DNA of 64,000 nt from Lunularia cruciata (Eukaryota; Streptophyta; Marchantiopsida; Lunulariales; Lunulariaceae). This document shows, piece after piece, positions 1 to 11,026 of this stretch (its first letter is position 1; each line of letters opens with the position of its first letter). The notes beneath the pieces were generated by a model. It was not told where the DNA came from. It did no database searches and saw only the letters and a program-made list of their open reading frames with translations. A program made the position numbers and the translations under genes. Location of the stretch: assembly GCA_948567375.1 (NCBI GenBank), contig OX419761.1, forward strand, positions 54,686,501-54,750,500, given 5' to 3'.

Positions 1-118
1 ACAATCTGATTATTGTGGCACTTTAGAGTCTATGTATGACTTATGTGTGAGTTGTGCTTCTATAGTGTATGATGTTGACAGCAATGTATGTTGTGTAGCG
101 ATGTATATACGCACTACA
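1..118 (+). mobile_element. D0: 3' end of a third family-D (methyltransferase/PHD) retrotransposon
   Basis: Positions 2-12 match the end of terminal block B and 13-118 match terminal block A of element D1 (38918-39463), with only a few mismatches. The B-to-A junction is the same as at the 3' end of D1. The match stops at a CA dinucleotide at 118, where unrelated flank begins. The rest of this copy lies outside the window. It shows independently that B followed by A is the normal 3' end of the family. Confidence 0.75.
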
Positions 119-1150
119 CTTGTATGCTTCCCTTGTAAATACCAAACCCCAAGCTCATGCTATGCATTCAAAGTTTCACTCATTCAAGAGTTCCAATGTG
201 ATCTTTCACCTTGATCTTCTATTCTCTTATTTCTCTCCTCTCTCTTTTACATTGCTCCTATCAACTTGTATTTATGCTTTAATACAATAATATGAAGTCT
301 GTTGATGGGAAATTAAGCATAGTACTTGAAGAATACTTTCACACTCCATTATGCTATTTGAGGCTTGTTTGCTCCAAAGAGATCATGACCATGTGGGAAA
401 ACTTTGAATTGAAGGGAGAAATACAAGTCCAAAGAGTCTTTTTATGGGATTAATTTGTGCTTAATTAGGAGAGATCTATCATGTCTGTGTAATGTATCTA
501 TTCCTTAATGGGATGACCTTTGGGATTGCATGTTTTACCGCCATTCTATCAAAGGCTTAAGTAATAATTTAGCACTACCTAGCTAGAAAAAGAGGCAACA
601 AACATGTTTTTTGGCTATAAGGAAGCACGGCTTAAGTATAGCTGCATATTTTGCCAATCGGACGATCGAAAACCTAGTTAATGACTGGCGGGTGAGAAAG
701 GTGCATAAGTCATCATAATGACCTATGCACTTTCAAATAGAAAAGGTGACCACATAAAAACACAAAGGATAGAAAGACCACATCAAACCTTCAATGACAC
801 AAAAGAAATAGGATGGAGCTAAGTCTTAATAGTATCTATATGAAAAAGTTACACTATTGCACCTAAGATATCTAAGCTTTCTGAGTTATGGAAGTCATAT
901 GATTTAGAAACAATAGGAGCATACATAAAGCATTACCTAAAATGATTTTTCTCTTATAGATTTCATTTGCCAATGTTCTTGGTAGAGCAATGAACACATG
1001 TTGTCTAAATGTACTACAAAGAGTGAGAATGAGAATAATACCCCTATGTCTAATATGAGATACTTTCATGTGTTGCTCCTTGATAAATATGTCTAGTGTT
1101 GTATTTCTTACCGTACTTACGGCTCCAAATATAACTGCACTAGCCAATGT
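119..1150. other. Old repetitive spacer, target of element L1
   Basis: No credible gene. Bases about 150-240 resemble 10930-11026, on the far side of L1. Bases about 985-1080 resemble 10305-10390, also across L1. Both pairs are in the same orientation, so the target locus already held repeated, LTR-like sequence. The polypyrimidine stretch near 220-250 is typical of a retrotransposon leader or LTR, but no coding capacity identifies it. Confidence 0.5.
741..900 (+). repeat. Dispersed repeat R160, copy 1
   Basis: A diverged copy of a sequence of about 160 bp also found near 45976-46130, 50109-50290 (plus) and 57050-57208 (minus), with a fragment near 46258-46300. Shared blocks are an AAGGATGGAAAGA-like block, ATGGGGCTAAG, and CACCTAAGATATCTAAGC. 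No ORF or polymerase III boxes were recognised. Confidence 0.6.
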
Positions 1151-1155
1151 TCTTT
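1151..1155. repeat. Target site duplication of L1, left copy (TCTTT)
   Basis: TCTTT directly precedes the LTR terminus at 1156 and is repeated exactly at 10252-10256 after the other LTR. Five bp is the usual Ty3 length. Confidence 0.9.
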
Positions 1156-1828
1156 TGTGACAACCCGGCAAATATCACTTTTGCGGTAATCGGGTCAGTA
1201 AAGTTTGTTCTTGTAGAGATACTATCCAGAATTGGTCAAATACAAAGTCAAAAGTCACAATTGCAGTTCTTCTTGATGGCTTCTTTAATCTCTCAGGTAG
1301 AAACTACAACCAGAAGAGAGTAACAAGCTCACAATCTCGACAGCTTGTCACGAATACACACATATAATCACATCATAGTCAATTTTGTCCAAACAACTCT
1401 TGATTGTGATGATTCAGATTCTCCCGAAGATGGCACTTCACTACGAAGACCAATTTTGCCTCAGAATTGTGTTCCACCCCTCCACTAAAGGCACAACTTC
1501 CTCGATTGAAATTGCTTCACATCAACTTCGTACTGCACTTACCAATGCAAAATACTAACAACACTACAATTCCTCTCAGACCTGTCAAGGCATTGCTCCG
1601 ATGCACTTCACTCAGGATCAAACACACAGAATGAAGATCAAGGCTGTAGATTCCAACATCCACAGACACACTAACTTGCTCTTTGGAATTCTCCACACAC
1701 TCACAAACATAAACACTAAATTGACAATCGGAATTAAGCTTAAGCAACGAGTACTGAAAAACAGCACTTTGCTTTATCTATCTTCAGAAATGTGAATACT
1801 GAATAACATCATACTACGAATGCTCCTC

Positions 1829-1835
1829 TTAAATA
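1829..1835 (-). promoter_or_regulatory. TATA-like element of the L1 3' LTR
   Basis: TATTTAA on the minus strand, in a conserved context (ACTATTTAAGAG-like) shared by the L1, L2 and L3 LTRs. It lies just downstream of the LTR-borne ORF end and is the probable U3 core promoter. Function is inferred from position and conservation. Confidence 0.5.
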
Positions 1836-1954
1836 CTAAAGCAAACGGTAGACTTGCCTACCTAGCACCGCTTCCTAACATCTCTTCCTACCTACAGATT
1901 CTAAAAGATAATCTATCTTTTCATATCTGCCTCTTCTTATCTCAAAATTGACTT

Positions 1955-2263
1955 TTATTCTGATCCGATGACTACCTCATCATCGGCTTCCAAATCCGAT
2001 CATCTTCCTAGTACTTCACCTTCTTCGAGTATGACTGATTCTACTAATTTCTTTACTAATTCTATGACTTCTTCACTACAATCTACCATTGAGCTCACGG
2101 GTAATCTATCTACATTCTTATTTCCCGACCCACTCTTCTCTAATGTGTCAATCATCAAGTCCGATGACACTTGAATTCCTACTTCTGCAACATCAGGTCT
2201 AATTACAATCAATTCCTTTGCTAATTCCACTATATTTTCATCACAAATGGTAATTGAAAGCAT
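1955..2263 (-). pseudogene. Decayed C-terminus of the LTR-borne ORF
   Basis: Minus-strand reading gives a peptide with EVGIQVSSDL and TLEKSGSG blocks, matching the C-terminus of the long ORF in the L2 LTR and the remnant in L3. An in-frame stop lies at 2000-2002 and the terminal stop at 1955-1957, after a VVIGSE ending (VDIGSE or VDIGSD in the others). The upstream part of the ORF is unrecognisable here. Confidence 0.7.
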
Positions 2264-2585
2264 GGGTACACTATCTATGCCTTCAATTTGTAACCCACTT
2301 TCCCCTAATCACTCATGTTACTGACCCGAAGACACTTACAATCTGATCTTGCACTTCGGGTTTATTCACTTCTGTTACTTCTCCTTCAATTCTTGTTCTA
2401 TCTTCAATCGGAACTGAAATTGATGTCATGGGTATCCTAGCTATCTATTCTTTCTCTATCCTAATTCTCTCTAATGCCTCTGGCAAGATTCCTGAATTCA
2501 TCTTCATTGTACTCCGAGGTCCAACTATCTCAGATACAGTCGTCTTCGTCTTGAGTCAAAGAAGCTTTTAACTCAAAGTTGTGTA

Positions 2586-2652
2586 AACCCAAAGTCCAAC
2601 ATCCAAAGACCAAAGTCTGAAGTCCGAAGTCCAAAGTCAGAAGTCCGAAGAT
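2586..2652. repeat. Short-period repeat in U3
   Basis: Imperfect iterations of a 7-10 bp CCAAAGT / AGTCCGAAG type unit. A complementary counterpart lies in L3 at about 19640-19740, so the tract is an old property of family-L U3. Confidence 0.7.
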
Positions 2653-3045
2653 GCCAACCCAAAGACACTAAACTACTTTGTACAATTACTCCCAAAACTT
2701 CAAATACATGTTACTTCTTCTATAGACCTTCAAACTTTACGATTTTGGTGGCAACGAAAAGCCCTGAACGAGGCGTTTCTAACAAGATATAGCATGCTTG
2801 ATTTGGGCTTGTGGACATTGAGATATAGCCCCCGCAAGAATCTCGACCTGTAACTTCAATTCCTCTTTCGGGTTTGCACTCTTTCAATCCTGTTGAGTCC
2901 GTCTTCATCGGACACAAAGTCGACTTCTTTGGGCTTGATCAAAATACAAATTTCCTCTCGTTTCTTCTCCATTTGGTTTCAATTTGGTTTCAGCAAGGCA
3001 CTTCTTCTTCAAAACTGATCCAAAATGAAAAATGTGGGTACCACA

Positions 3046-3058
3046 TACTCCCTCCCTC
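3046..3058 (-). other. Polypurine tract of L1
   Basis: On the minus strand GAGGGAGGGAGTA lies immediately 5' of the 3' LTR, the expected site for plus-strand DNA priming. Confidence 0.8.
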
Positions 3059-5114
3059 AAATGTGAGCGTCCCCGCGAACACCGACGACCAGGTTTTTAT
3101 ACAAAGTTGGGTTTGGGGTCCAATATTTTCTAACCCTCCAACCATTGATGCGAGTTGCAAAAGGATTGCCATCCAGGTCTACGAGTTGAATAGAACCATT
3201 ATCATAAATGTGCATCACACGATACGGTCCCATCCACCTCAGATGTAATTTTCCTGGAAAAAATAGGTGGCAATTATCATATAATAATACCAGATCTCCT
3301 TCTTGAACAGTCACAAGTTTGATTCTTTTATCGTGCCAAACTTTCCGTTGTTCTTGAATTTCCTTTGTAGTTTGCATTGCATCGTCCCTTTTCTCTTCCA
3401 ACCACATTAGTTGATGGATCCAAAGATCTTGACTTTCTTCCTCCGACAAACGTTCTTCACAAAGTATTCTATATGTCGGTACTTCAAATTCAACAGGTAA
3501 TATGGGATGCAATCCATAAGTCAGAAAATAAGGAGTTTGCTTGGTAGTAATTTTTTCCGTTGTCCGATATGCCCATAATGCTGCAGGTAACTTTGTATCC
3601 CAGTCATAGGCATAATTGACTGTCACCTTATTTAAAATTTTACACAACAATCCATTGGCTTTCTCCGTGAGTCCATTCGCTTTCAGGTTGTAAGGCATGG
3701 TCTTCCGATGCTTAATTTGGAAGTATTTGGTTAACGCTTCCACCATTGAGTTCAAAAAATGAGTTCCCCGATCACTGACCAATTCCAAAGGACACCCATA
3801 ACGGGAAATGATGTTTTGGAAGAAAAATTCTGCTACTGTCTCTGCATCATCTCTTCGTGTTGCCTCTGCTTCCACCATCTTGGTGGCATAATCCGTACAT
3901 ACTAAGATGTACCTCTTCCTTGTGACACGGGTTACTGGTTGAATAGGTCACACAAAATCAATACCCCATTTCTCGAATGGGGCTAGAGGCAAAATTGGTT
4001 TCAAAGGCCACTGGGAAGTCGTTGTCGGTTTCCCTGTTCTTTGACATGCATCACAACTCCAAATATGGGCATGCGTATCTTTATACATCGTAGGCCACCA
4101 ATACCCTACCGAAAGAATTTTCTTCACCATATTTTTTAGGGCATAATGTCCCCCCGATGCTTCCGAGTGCAAGGATTTGATGACTCCTCCTACTTCGTAT
4201 GCTTCCAAGCATCTCCAAAGTATCTCATCTTCACCCATTTTAAACAAAATGTTGTGTTTTAATTGGTACAGTCCTATTTTCCAAAGGAAGACTGCCCTTT
4301 GTTCCGGATCCAGCCCCTCAGGACAATGGCACGTATGCAAATAATGATATTCTGCCGCATACCATGTACTTTGCACCGTCATTAAATGATATAGCTCTTC
4401 ATCAGGAAATCGATCATCGATTTCCAAATCTTGGTCTTGAGTTTCCAACCTGGATAAGAAGTCCGCATTTGAATGCGAAGCTCCTTTCCTTACTTGTACA
4501 GTGTATGTGAATTCTTGTAACAAGATCCATCGTGCAATTTGCCCGGACAAATCCACCTTCTTGACCAAGTGTTGCAGTGCATAATGGTCCACATAGAAGA
4601 CAAATTCGTATCCTAACAGATAGTGACAAAATTTCTTGCAGGCATACACCATCCCAAGAGCTTCTCCTTCAGTTGTTGAATAGTTCTTTTCAGAAACAGA
4701 AAGTTGTCAGCTGGCATAATACACCGGGTAGTCCTTTTTCTTCTCGTCCGTTTGACTTAAGACAACTCCGATGGCCATGGACGAAGTGTCCACATATACA
4801 TGAAAAGGGGCATCCCAATTTGGGGCCCTCATGACTGGTGCTTCAACCAGTTTCTTCTTCAATACTTGGAAAGCTTCTTCTTGAGTTGCTTCCCACAGAT
4901 AATCTTTGGATTTCTTCAGAAGCTTTGTAAGTGGTGCAGCAAGCACTGCATAGTTTGACACGAAGTGTCTGTAGTATCCAACATGTCCTAAGAAGGCTCT
5001 CAGCTCCCGGAGGTTCTTTGGGGATTCCAAAGCTGCAATTACTTTAACCTTCTCGACATCCACTTCAATTCCTCGGCTTGACACCCGATGCCCCAGAAGA
5101 ATTCCCTCCTTCAT
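3057..5114 (-). pseudogene. L1 pol: RT C-terminus, RNase H and integrase
   Basis: One minus-strand frame runs from 5114 to 3057, broken by stops at 4707-4709 and 3948-3950 (both TGA). In order: RT thumb/connection (LRAFLGHVGYYRHF); RNase H with the acidic residues in VDTSS, TEGEA, YVDHY and NADFLSR; the integrase zinc finger with C-D-A-C; then the integrase core with Asp in GIDFV, Asp in LVSDRG and Glu in GLTEKANG, where plant relatives usually read GLAER. The C-terminus holds the WMGPYRV block typical of Ty3 integrases. The TGA in GIDFV destroys the first catalytic block. No chromodomain follows before the purine tract. Confidence 0.88.
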
Positions 5115-5535
5115 TGCAAAGAAGCATTTCTCCGGGTGTAATCACAAACCGGCAAAATGACACCTTTTGAAAGTTTGTCGAAGATAATCTATATGTACCT
5201 CTCTTCGCCCAAACACACAAAAATCATCAATGAAGACCTCCACAAATTTACGTAGAGAAATCTTTGAATATTGAATTCATCATCCTTTGGAAAGTAGCAG
5301 GAGCATTACACAACCCAAAGGGCATTTGATTGTAAGCGAACGTGCCCCAATTAGTCGTGAATGTGGTTTTGTCCTTGTCTTCTTCTCAAATGGATACCTG
5401 ATTGTACCCTGGAAATCCATCGAGAAAACTATAGCATGGATGACCAACTACTTGGTCCAGAATTGTGTCTATAAATGGTAAAGGATGATGATCCTTTCTG
5501 GTGACTGCGTTCAATTTGCGAAAATCTTGGCATAC
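5115..5535 (-). pseudogene. L1 pol: RT palm, frameshifted
   Basis: Minus-strand translation in shifting frames recovers RT palm sequence, including FIDDFCVFG near 5215-5245 (the YxDD catalytic box with both Asp) and the LHPEKC block. Stops and a frame change separate it from the protease/RT part on one side and RNase H on the other. Confidence 0.75.
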
Positions 5536-6690
5536 TCAAATTTTCCCGGTCTTCTTCTTAGGAACAATGACAATGGGTGAAACCCACTCACTACTTAATA
5601 CAAAGAAAATTATTCTGGCCCCTAAGTACTTATCAATTTCATCTTTTACTAGGAGGGAGTACTTTGGGTTCAGGCGGTATTGTCTTTGCCGAACTGGAAC
5701 TGCACCTTCAACTAGATCAATCCGGTGCTTGCCAAATTCTCGTGGAATTCTCGGCATTTGGTCAATAGACCAGGGAAATACATCCTGGAACTCTATAAAC
5801 AGGGCAGTGTATCTTGCCAACTCCTCGGCGGTGACTGTCTTTGAAAATTTTAAAATCTTTTCTTCCGTCAAGACCACATCTTGACAGTTATCGGGGTTAA
5901 TGACACCTTCTACGTGACTTACTCGGCTCAACCCAAGTCGTACTACCGTCAAACCTCCTTCCTCCAAGTCTTGTTTACCCAAGGCGATGTCGTATGGGTC
6001 TTCATCGTCAACTTCTACCTTGTAGGATTCCAAATAATTTACTTGGACGTCCTCTTCGGAGTCCTCAGAAGACGAAGATGATGAATCTTTGGATTCATCC
6101 TCATCTTCTAACGAAGTAGTTTCCCCAAGATGAGGAACCTTCGTCCAACTTACCGTCACCAGCTTTTGTTCTTTAGACGAAATGTCTTTAAATCGTAATT
6201 TTTGCTGGTGCCAATCCACCATAACCTGGGCACTGTACAACCAGGGTCTCCTGATCAAAAGAGGGTAGCCAATTTTGGTTAGAGGTCTTAACACAATGTA
6301 GTTTAATTTAAAAGGCACCCCTCCGATAATCGTGGTAATATTTGACAGCATGCCCAAGGGCTGTCTCCTAGTTTGATCCGTAAACTTAAGAATCCGGGGT
6401 GTTGGTTCAAATGTTGTGTACCCCAGTCGATGTGCAGTGTCTTTTGTCATGACATTTACACCTAACCCCAAATCAATGGGTATGGATGTAATCATGCAGC
6501 CTGCTATCTCCGCATCCACCTCGGGAGATCCTAAGTCTTCCAGTTCAATACGATAAATTGCGGGCAAGTCCTTCTTTGTCATCGCCCTTACCTTCTTGAG
6601 AGATGAGCTTAGTTGCTTTTTATAAAGCTTATTGTCCTCCCATAATTTCTTAAACGTGACATTTGCGCTTGTAGACACCATATCTACCAC
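5536..6690 (-). pseudogene. L1 pol: retropepsin and RT N-terminus
   Basis: A 384-codon open stretch. The first half is a retropepsin-like domain. The active site reads IDLGLGVNVM where plant Ty3 proteases normally have an IDGGSG or DSG form, and the flap-distal block reads LLIRRPWL instead of LLGRPWL, so the protease is probably dead. An acidic serine-rich linker follows, then the RT fingers (VPVRQRQYRLNP, SEWVSPIVIVPKK) up to a stop just after KTGKI. The reading frame differs from that of the RNase H/integrase part. Confidence 0.85.
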
Positions 6691-6699
6691 AATATTGTA

Positions 6700-7910
6700 C
6701 TATGGGACTCCTCCCAATTTCACCTGCTTTGTCTTTGGCTTTGGTTCTGAGTCGTGTGCCTGTTCAAAGCAAACTTTGGGATGCTTGAGGATGGTAACCA
6801 GTGGGCATAGGTGGTTGATCCGATGATCATCGGGTTGACCAACTTTGGCTTGGATCAGGTCTTTTACTTCAGACCTGATATCTGCCAGAAATACAGGGGT
6901 TTGCATCTTCGCATTTGCCTCCACACTCATCTCCCGCGTGCGTAGTATTGCTTCCTTAATTTCTTTTTGCAAAGCTTTGGCTTTAGCTTTCGCTAGGACC
7001 TTTTCTTCTTTGGCAGAAAGGATAGCTTTAGGTTGCAGTCTCTTCATTTTCCGGGAAGAAGACGACACCATACTTGTTTCTTTGGAAACTCGATTCTTCC
7101 TCTCCGTGCGAGTTTCTACCTTCAAAATTTTGAGGTCCGGCCAATCCCCTTCTGAAGCTGGACTCCCTTCTTGAGGAATCTCTTCCTTGAGTGTAATACA
7201 ATTGACGTTAGTGTCCTCCTTAGCCTAGAGCGTAGCACACTCAGCAAGAGTCTAACATACTTGACAGGGGGCTTTGGATTGGGTGGTTGCAGGCACTGGT
7301 TTCCCGTGTGCCCCGATCCTTTACAATTCCCACAAAGGGGTACGTACCCAATTTGTCGTCTTGGCTCTGGACAATTTGGAGACCAATGTCCCATTGAGCC
7401 ACAATTGTAACAAGCATCCAATGCAACATTTTGAGGTCTATTCTGACCGCCCATCGGGGATCTTCATGGAGGAACAATAGGATTGTACTCCCGTGGTCCA
7501 AACTTGGGACCTTGATATGATGGGCTTGATGGAGGCTGTGTATCTTGGGTTTGATATACCGTATCTTCTTCTTCGCCTTGATCCCATCCAGGAACCCAAT
7601 CTATTTGTTGCACTGGAAATGCCGTGCGAGTTAAACACTCCGTATTAGCGTGGCCGGATTTACCACACACAGTGCACCATACATTTGGTCATCCAAATGA
7701 TGGGGGTTTTCTTCGGTCCTTTGCCCCAATCATCTGAATTTTAAAATCCGCAAACTCTTTAATCAGAGTTTCCAACTTTTGATCCACCTTGGATATATTC
7801 TTTATTGGCGGTGTTACGAGCTTCTTTCCCCCATGTCTTTGTATTTTTCTCGGCTTGGGTTCTTCGTCAGATTCTGAAGAAGAACTAGAAGAAGTGGAGG
7901 ATTCTTCCAA
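6700..7910 (-). pseudogene. L1 gag: nucleocapsid with three zinc knuckles
   Basis: In shifting minus-strand frames three CCHC knuckles are visible: CGKSGHANTEC near 7630-7670, CYNCGSMGHWSPNC near 7370-7415 and CGNCKGSGHTGNQC near 7300-7345. A serine/acidic tract and basic patch precede them and a lysine-rich segment follows (6700-7125). The organisation matches the better preserved gag of L2. Several frameshifts break it. Confidence 0.8.
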
Positions 7911-7937
7911 AGAAGGAGAAGTACTACGTGAAGCTCT

Positions 7938-9122
7938 TCATCTTGGCTTTTTGCCTTTCTTCTCACAATTTCTTCGAACATTGGATGAGTTAGAATGAGC
8001 CGCCTCATATCGGGCAACATGTTTGAGGACTTTGTCCAGAGAGGTTACATTTCTCTCCCTAGCAAAGATTCGAATCTCCGGTGAAAGACCGCCAAGAAAC
8101 CAGGTAATGGCTTGGGCATCGAAATAACCCACCACCCCGGATTGCTTCGGGACTCAGTTCAACAAGGCCATGAACCGCTCAGAGTAATCTCTCAATTTTT
8201 CCTTCTTTCCTCGGTCCAAATCATTAAGTGCCACGAAGACACTCGTATCATAATCCACTTCCTGAAATCATTCCAGGAAGCCATTCCGTAAGTCTGCCCA
8301 GTCAGCTGGTGTAAATCCCTTCTACGTTACATGAGTATACCAGCTCCGAGCCTTCTTTTGGAGTAGACTTGGAAAAATCCGCAGTCTATCCGCAGAGTCA
8401 TGTTCCTTGTTGGCAAAGGAAATGACTTTGAATTCCTCAATGAATTCATCAGGATCTTCGTCTTGCTCTGTACCTTTATACTTTTGACAAGCATGTCGGG
8501 TCACGGGTAACGAAGACATCATTCGGTGTGGCAGATTTGGGTGGGTAATTTGAACTTACGGGAACCGCAGAGCTACTTGGTATGGACACCGTGTTTTCTA
8601 CTCATGGGTTCCAATTTTTCGAGTTCAAATTGGGGTCGTCTTTGACAATTTCTTCTTCTTTGGTGGTGTCGACTTCAACCTGATTAGAAGTAAGAGGGTC
8701 CACAGCTTCCGTCTGATCTTCGAATCTTCTTCGGGATAACCTAGGAATTTTTTGTACCAGATGTTGACACTCTTCCTCTGTAAGTGTTCACGCTGTCTTT
8801 TCTCGAACAAACTTCTTAATGAAATCGACTTCCTTTATAGCTTTAAGGGAAGTCGGTGTACTGGGTCATAGCGCGTATGTCTGCCCGCTCGAGTCTTTCT
8901 TGTTCTTGGAAGATGGGGATGAAAAGTAGCCTTGCCAACCTCCTTCGCGTCTCTTTTGATCAAGTTCGTGCAGGGTGCTTGTACTTTGTAGAGAAGTTGA
9001 AAGTCCAACTCTTCTCCTTTGATTTCGTCTAAAGTGTATGGGGCTTTCAAATGCTCATCTTCTTCGCACTGCACTGCTCGTCTTTGAGCCCTCTCGTCCA
9101 GTTGTTCTCTCAATGCAGACAT
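7938..9122 (-). pseudogene. L1 gag: matrix/capsid part
   Basis: Retrotransposon gag capsid sequence is recognisable by alignment with L2: KYKGTEQDEDPDEFIEEF and RIFPSLLQKKARSWYTHVT (8322-8522), then WFLGGLSPEIRIFARER (7938-8135). The N-terminal part at 8835-9122 corresponds to the L2 reading that starts beside the PBS. At least three frame interruptions separate these blocks. Confidence 0.82.
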
Positions 9123-9185
9123 TCATATTGCGTGAACACCCAGTTTCAAATTTGGCTTCGTATTCTTCCACTTCCGAGATTTGTA

Positions 9186-9203
9186 TCCCCGGTAGTGGCG
9201 CCA
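9186..9203 (-). other. Primer binding site of L1 (tRNA-Asp-like)
   Basis: Minus strand TGGCGCCACTACCGGGGA, 7 nt inside the 5' LTR end. It resembles the TGGCGCC...CCGGGGA site common in plant Ty3 elements and usually assigned to tRNA-Asp. Confidence 0.85.
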
Positions 9204-9210
9204 AAAATCA

Positions 9211-10251
9211 TGTGACAACCCGGCAAATATCACTTTTGCGGTAATCGGGTCAGTAAAGTTTGTTCCCGCCGAGATACTATCCAGAATTGGTCAAATATGA
9301 AGTCAAAAGTCACAATTATAGTTCTTCTTGATGGCTTCTTTAATCTCTCAGGTAGCAACTACACCCAGAAGAGAGTAACAAGCTCACAATCTTGACAACT
9401 TGTCACGAATACACACATATCATCACATCATAGTCAATTCTGTCCAAACAACTCTTGATTGTGATGATTTAGATTCTCCCAAAGATGGCACTTCACTACA
9501 AAGACTGATTTTGCCTCAGAATTGTGTTCCACCCCTCCACTAAAGGCACAACTTCCTTGATCAAAATTGCTTCACATCAACTTCATGCTTCACATCAACT
9601 TCGTGCTGCACTCACCAATGCAGAATACTAACAACACTACAATTCCTCTCAGACCTGTCAAGGCATTGCTCCGATGCACTTCACTCAAGATCAAACACAC
9701 AAAATGAAGATCAAGGCTGTAGATTCCAACATCCACAGACACACTGACTTGCTCTTTGGAATTCTCCACACACTCACAAACACAAACACGAAATTGACAA
9801 TCGGAATTAAGCTTAAGCGACGAGTACTGAAAAACATCACTTTGCTTTATTTATCTTCAAAAATGTGAATACTGAATAACATCGTACTACGAATGCTCCT
9901 CTTAAATACTAAAGCAAACGGCAGACTTGCCTACCTAGCACCGCTTCCTAACATCTCTTCCTACCTACAGATTCTAATCGATAATCTATCTCTTCATATC
10001 TGCCTCTTCCTATCTCAAAATCGACTTTTATTCTGATTCAATGACTACCTCATCATCGGCTCTTTCACTCTTTCACTCTTTCACTCTTTCAATCCTGGCT
10101 GAGTCCGTCTTCATCGGACACAAAGTCAACTTCTTCGGGCTTGATCAAAATACAAATTTCCTCTCATTTCTTCTCCATTTAGTTTCAATTTGGTTTCAGC
10201 AAGGCACTTCTTCTTCAAAACTGATCCAAAATGAAAAATGTGGGTACCACA
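9211..10251 (-). repeat. 5' LTR of L1, internally deleted
   Basis: The same termini as the 3' LTR, but 1041 bp instead of 1890. The deletion joins sequence equivalent to about 1985 to sequence equivalent to about 2880. At the joint (10063-10092) there are about four copies of an 8-bp CTTTCACT-type unit, absent from the 3' LTR. A TATA-like TATTTAA is at 9902-9908 (minus). Confidence 0.9.
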
Positions 10252-10256
10252 TCTTT
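10252..10256. repeat. Target site duplication of L1, right copy (TCTTT)
   Basis: An exact repeat of 1151-1155, directly after the 5' LTR end at 10251. Confidence 0.9.
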
Positions 10257-11026
10257 GTAGAGCCATGGAATACAAGGCATGAGAATTAGAACCCTATATA
10301 TAATGTAGAGCAATGGAAGTTCTCTGAAATATACTACAAAGTGTAAGAATGAGAAAAATACTCATATGTCTAAATAGGATATACTCTCTTGTACTCCTTA
10401 ACACATGTAACTTTTACTATTTATATATTTCCTACTAGTTAATTGTGTGTGAAATGAAATTTTAGAGCTCCAACCCTAAGACCCGGGTTTCATCCTACTT
10501 GAATGCTTATAGTCTAGAAAAATTATTCTAGCAAAGTTGGATTCCATCAACCGCTAAGGATAAACATAGCATGAAGTCAAGGAGAATTTGACTACCACTA
10601 AAGATCATAGGATAGACAATTTTCTTTTCTTTTATAGAAGTATGTAACAATATGGAGTTAGCAATGAAATTAGTAGGGCTAACAAAGTAGCAAATAAGAC
10701 AAATTAGCCTAAAATATTCCATAAGTATCTAGGAAGCTTCTTGGCTAGCTTAGCTTGCACCCCAAGTAGGTAGCTTCTAGAAGGAAGATTCTAGAAGTTT
10801 CCAACTAGCTTAGCTTGTATGCTAAATAAGCAACTTCTAGAAGGAAGCTTCTTGAGAAACTTCCAAATTAAACTTGGCTTGCACTTCAAGAAAGTGGCTC
10901 AAGGAAGCTTCTCAAGAGCCTTGTCAGATCCCTATGAATACAAGAGCCAAGACTCATGCTAGGCATTCATAGTTTACATACATTCAAGTGTCCCAATGTG
11001 ATCTTCCATTCTCTTATTTCTCTCCT
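10257..11026. other. Repetitive spacer between L1 and L2
   Basis: No gene. It holds second copies of sequence found left of L1 (10305-10390 and 10930-11026). The 10740-10920 part is internally repetitive, with the motif AGAAGGAAGCTTCT and variants recurring in about 60-bp steps. It ends where L2 gag begins. Confidence 0.5.

Larger units (their letters stand above)
1156..3045 (-). repeat. 3' LTR of L1
   Basis: Minus-strand LTR beginning TGTGGTACCCACATTTTTC and ending CCGGGTTGTCACA. It is homologous end to end with L3, and at both ends with the L2 LTR. U3 contains the decayed end of the LTR-borne ORF, a short-period GAAGTCC-type repeat and a TATA-like element. Confidence 0.9.
1156..10251 (-). 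mobile_element. L1: full-length degenerate Ty3/gypsy element (family L)
   Basis: A 9.1-kb element read on the minus strand: 5' LTR 10251-9211, PBS 9203-9186, gag, protease, RT, RNase H, integrase, purine tract at 3058-3046, 3' LTR 3045-1156. It is bounded by a perfect 5-bp TSD. All reading frames contain stops or frameshifts. The LTRs are unequal (1041 and 1890 bp) because the 5' copy has lost about 0.85 kb of U3. In the first 400 bp they differ at roughly 5-6 percent of sites by eye. Protease, RT, RNase H, integrase order places it in Ty3/gypsy. No chromodomain was seen after the integrase. Confidence 0.92.
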
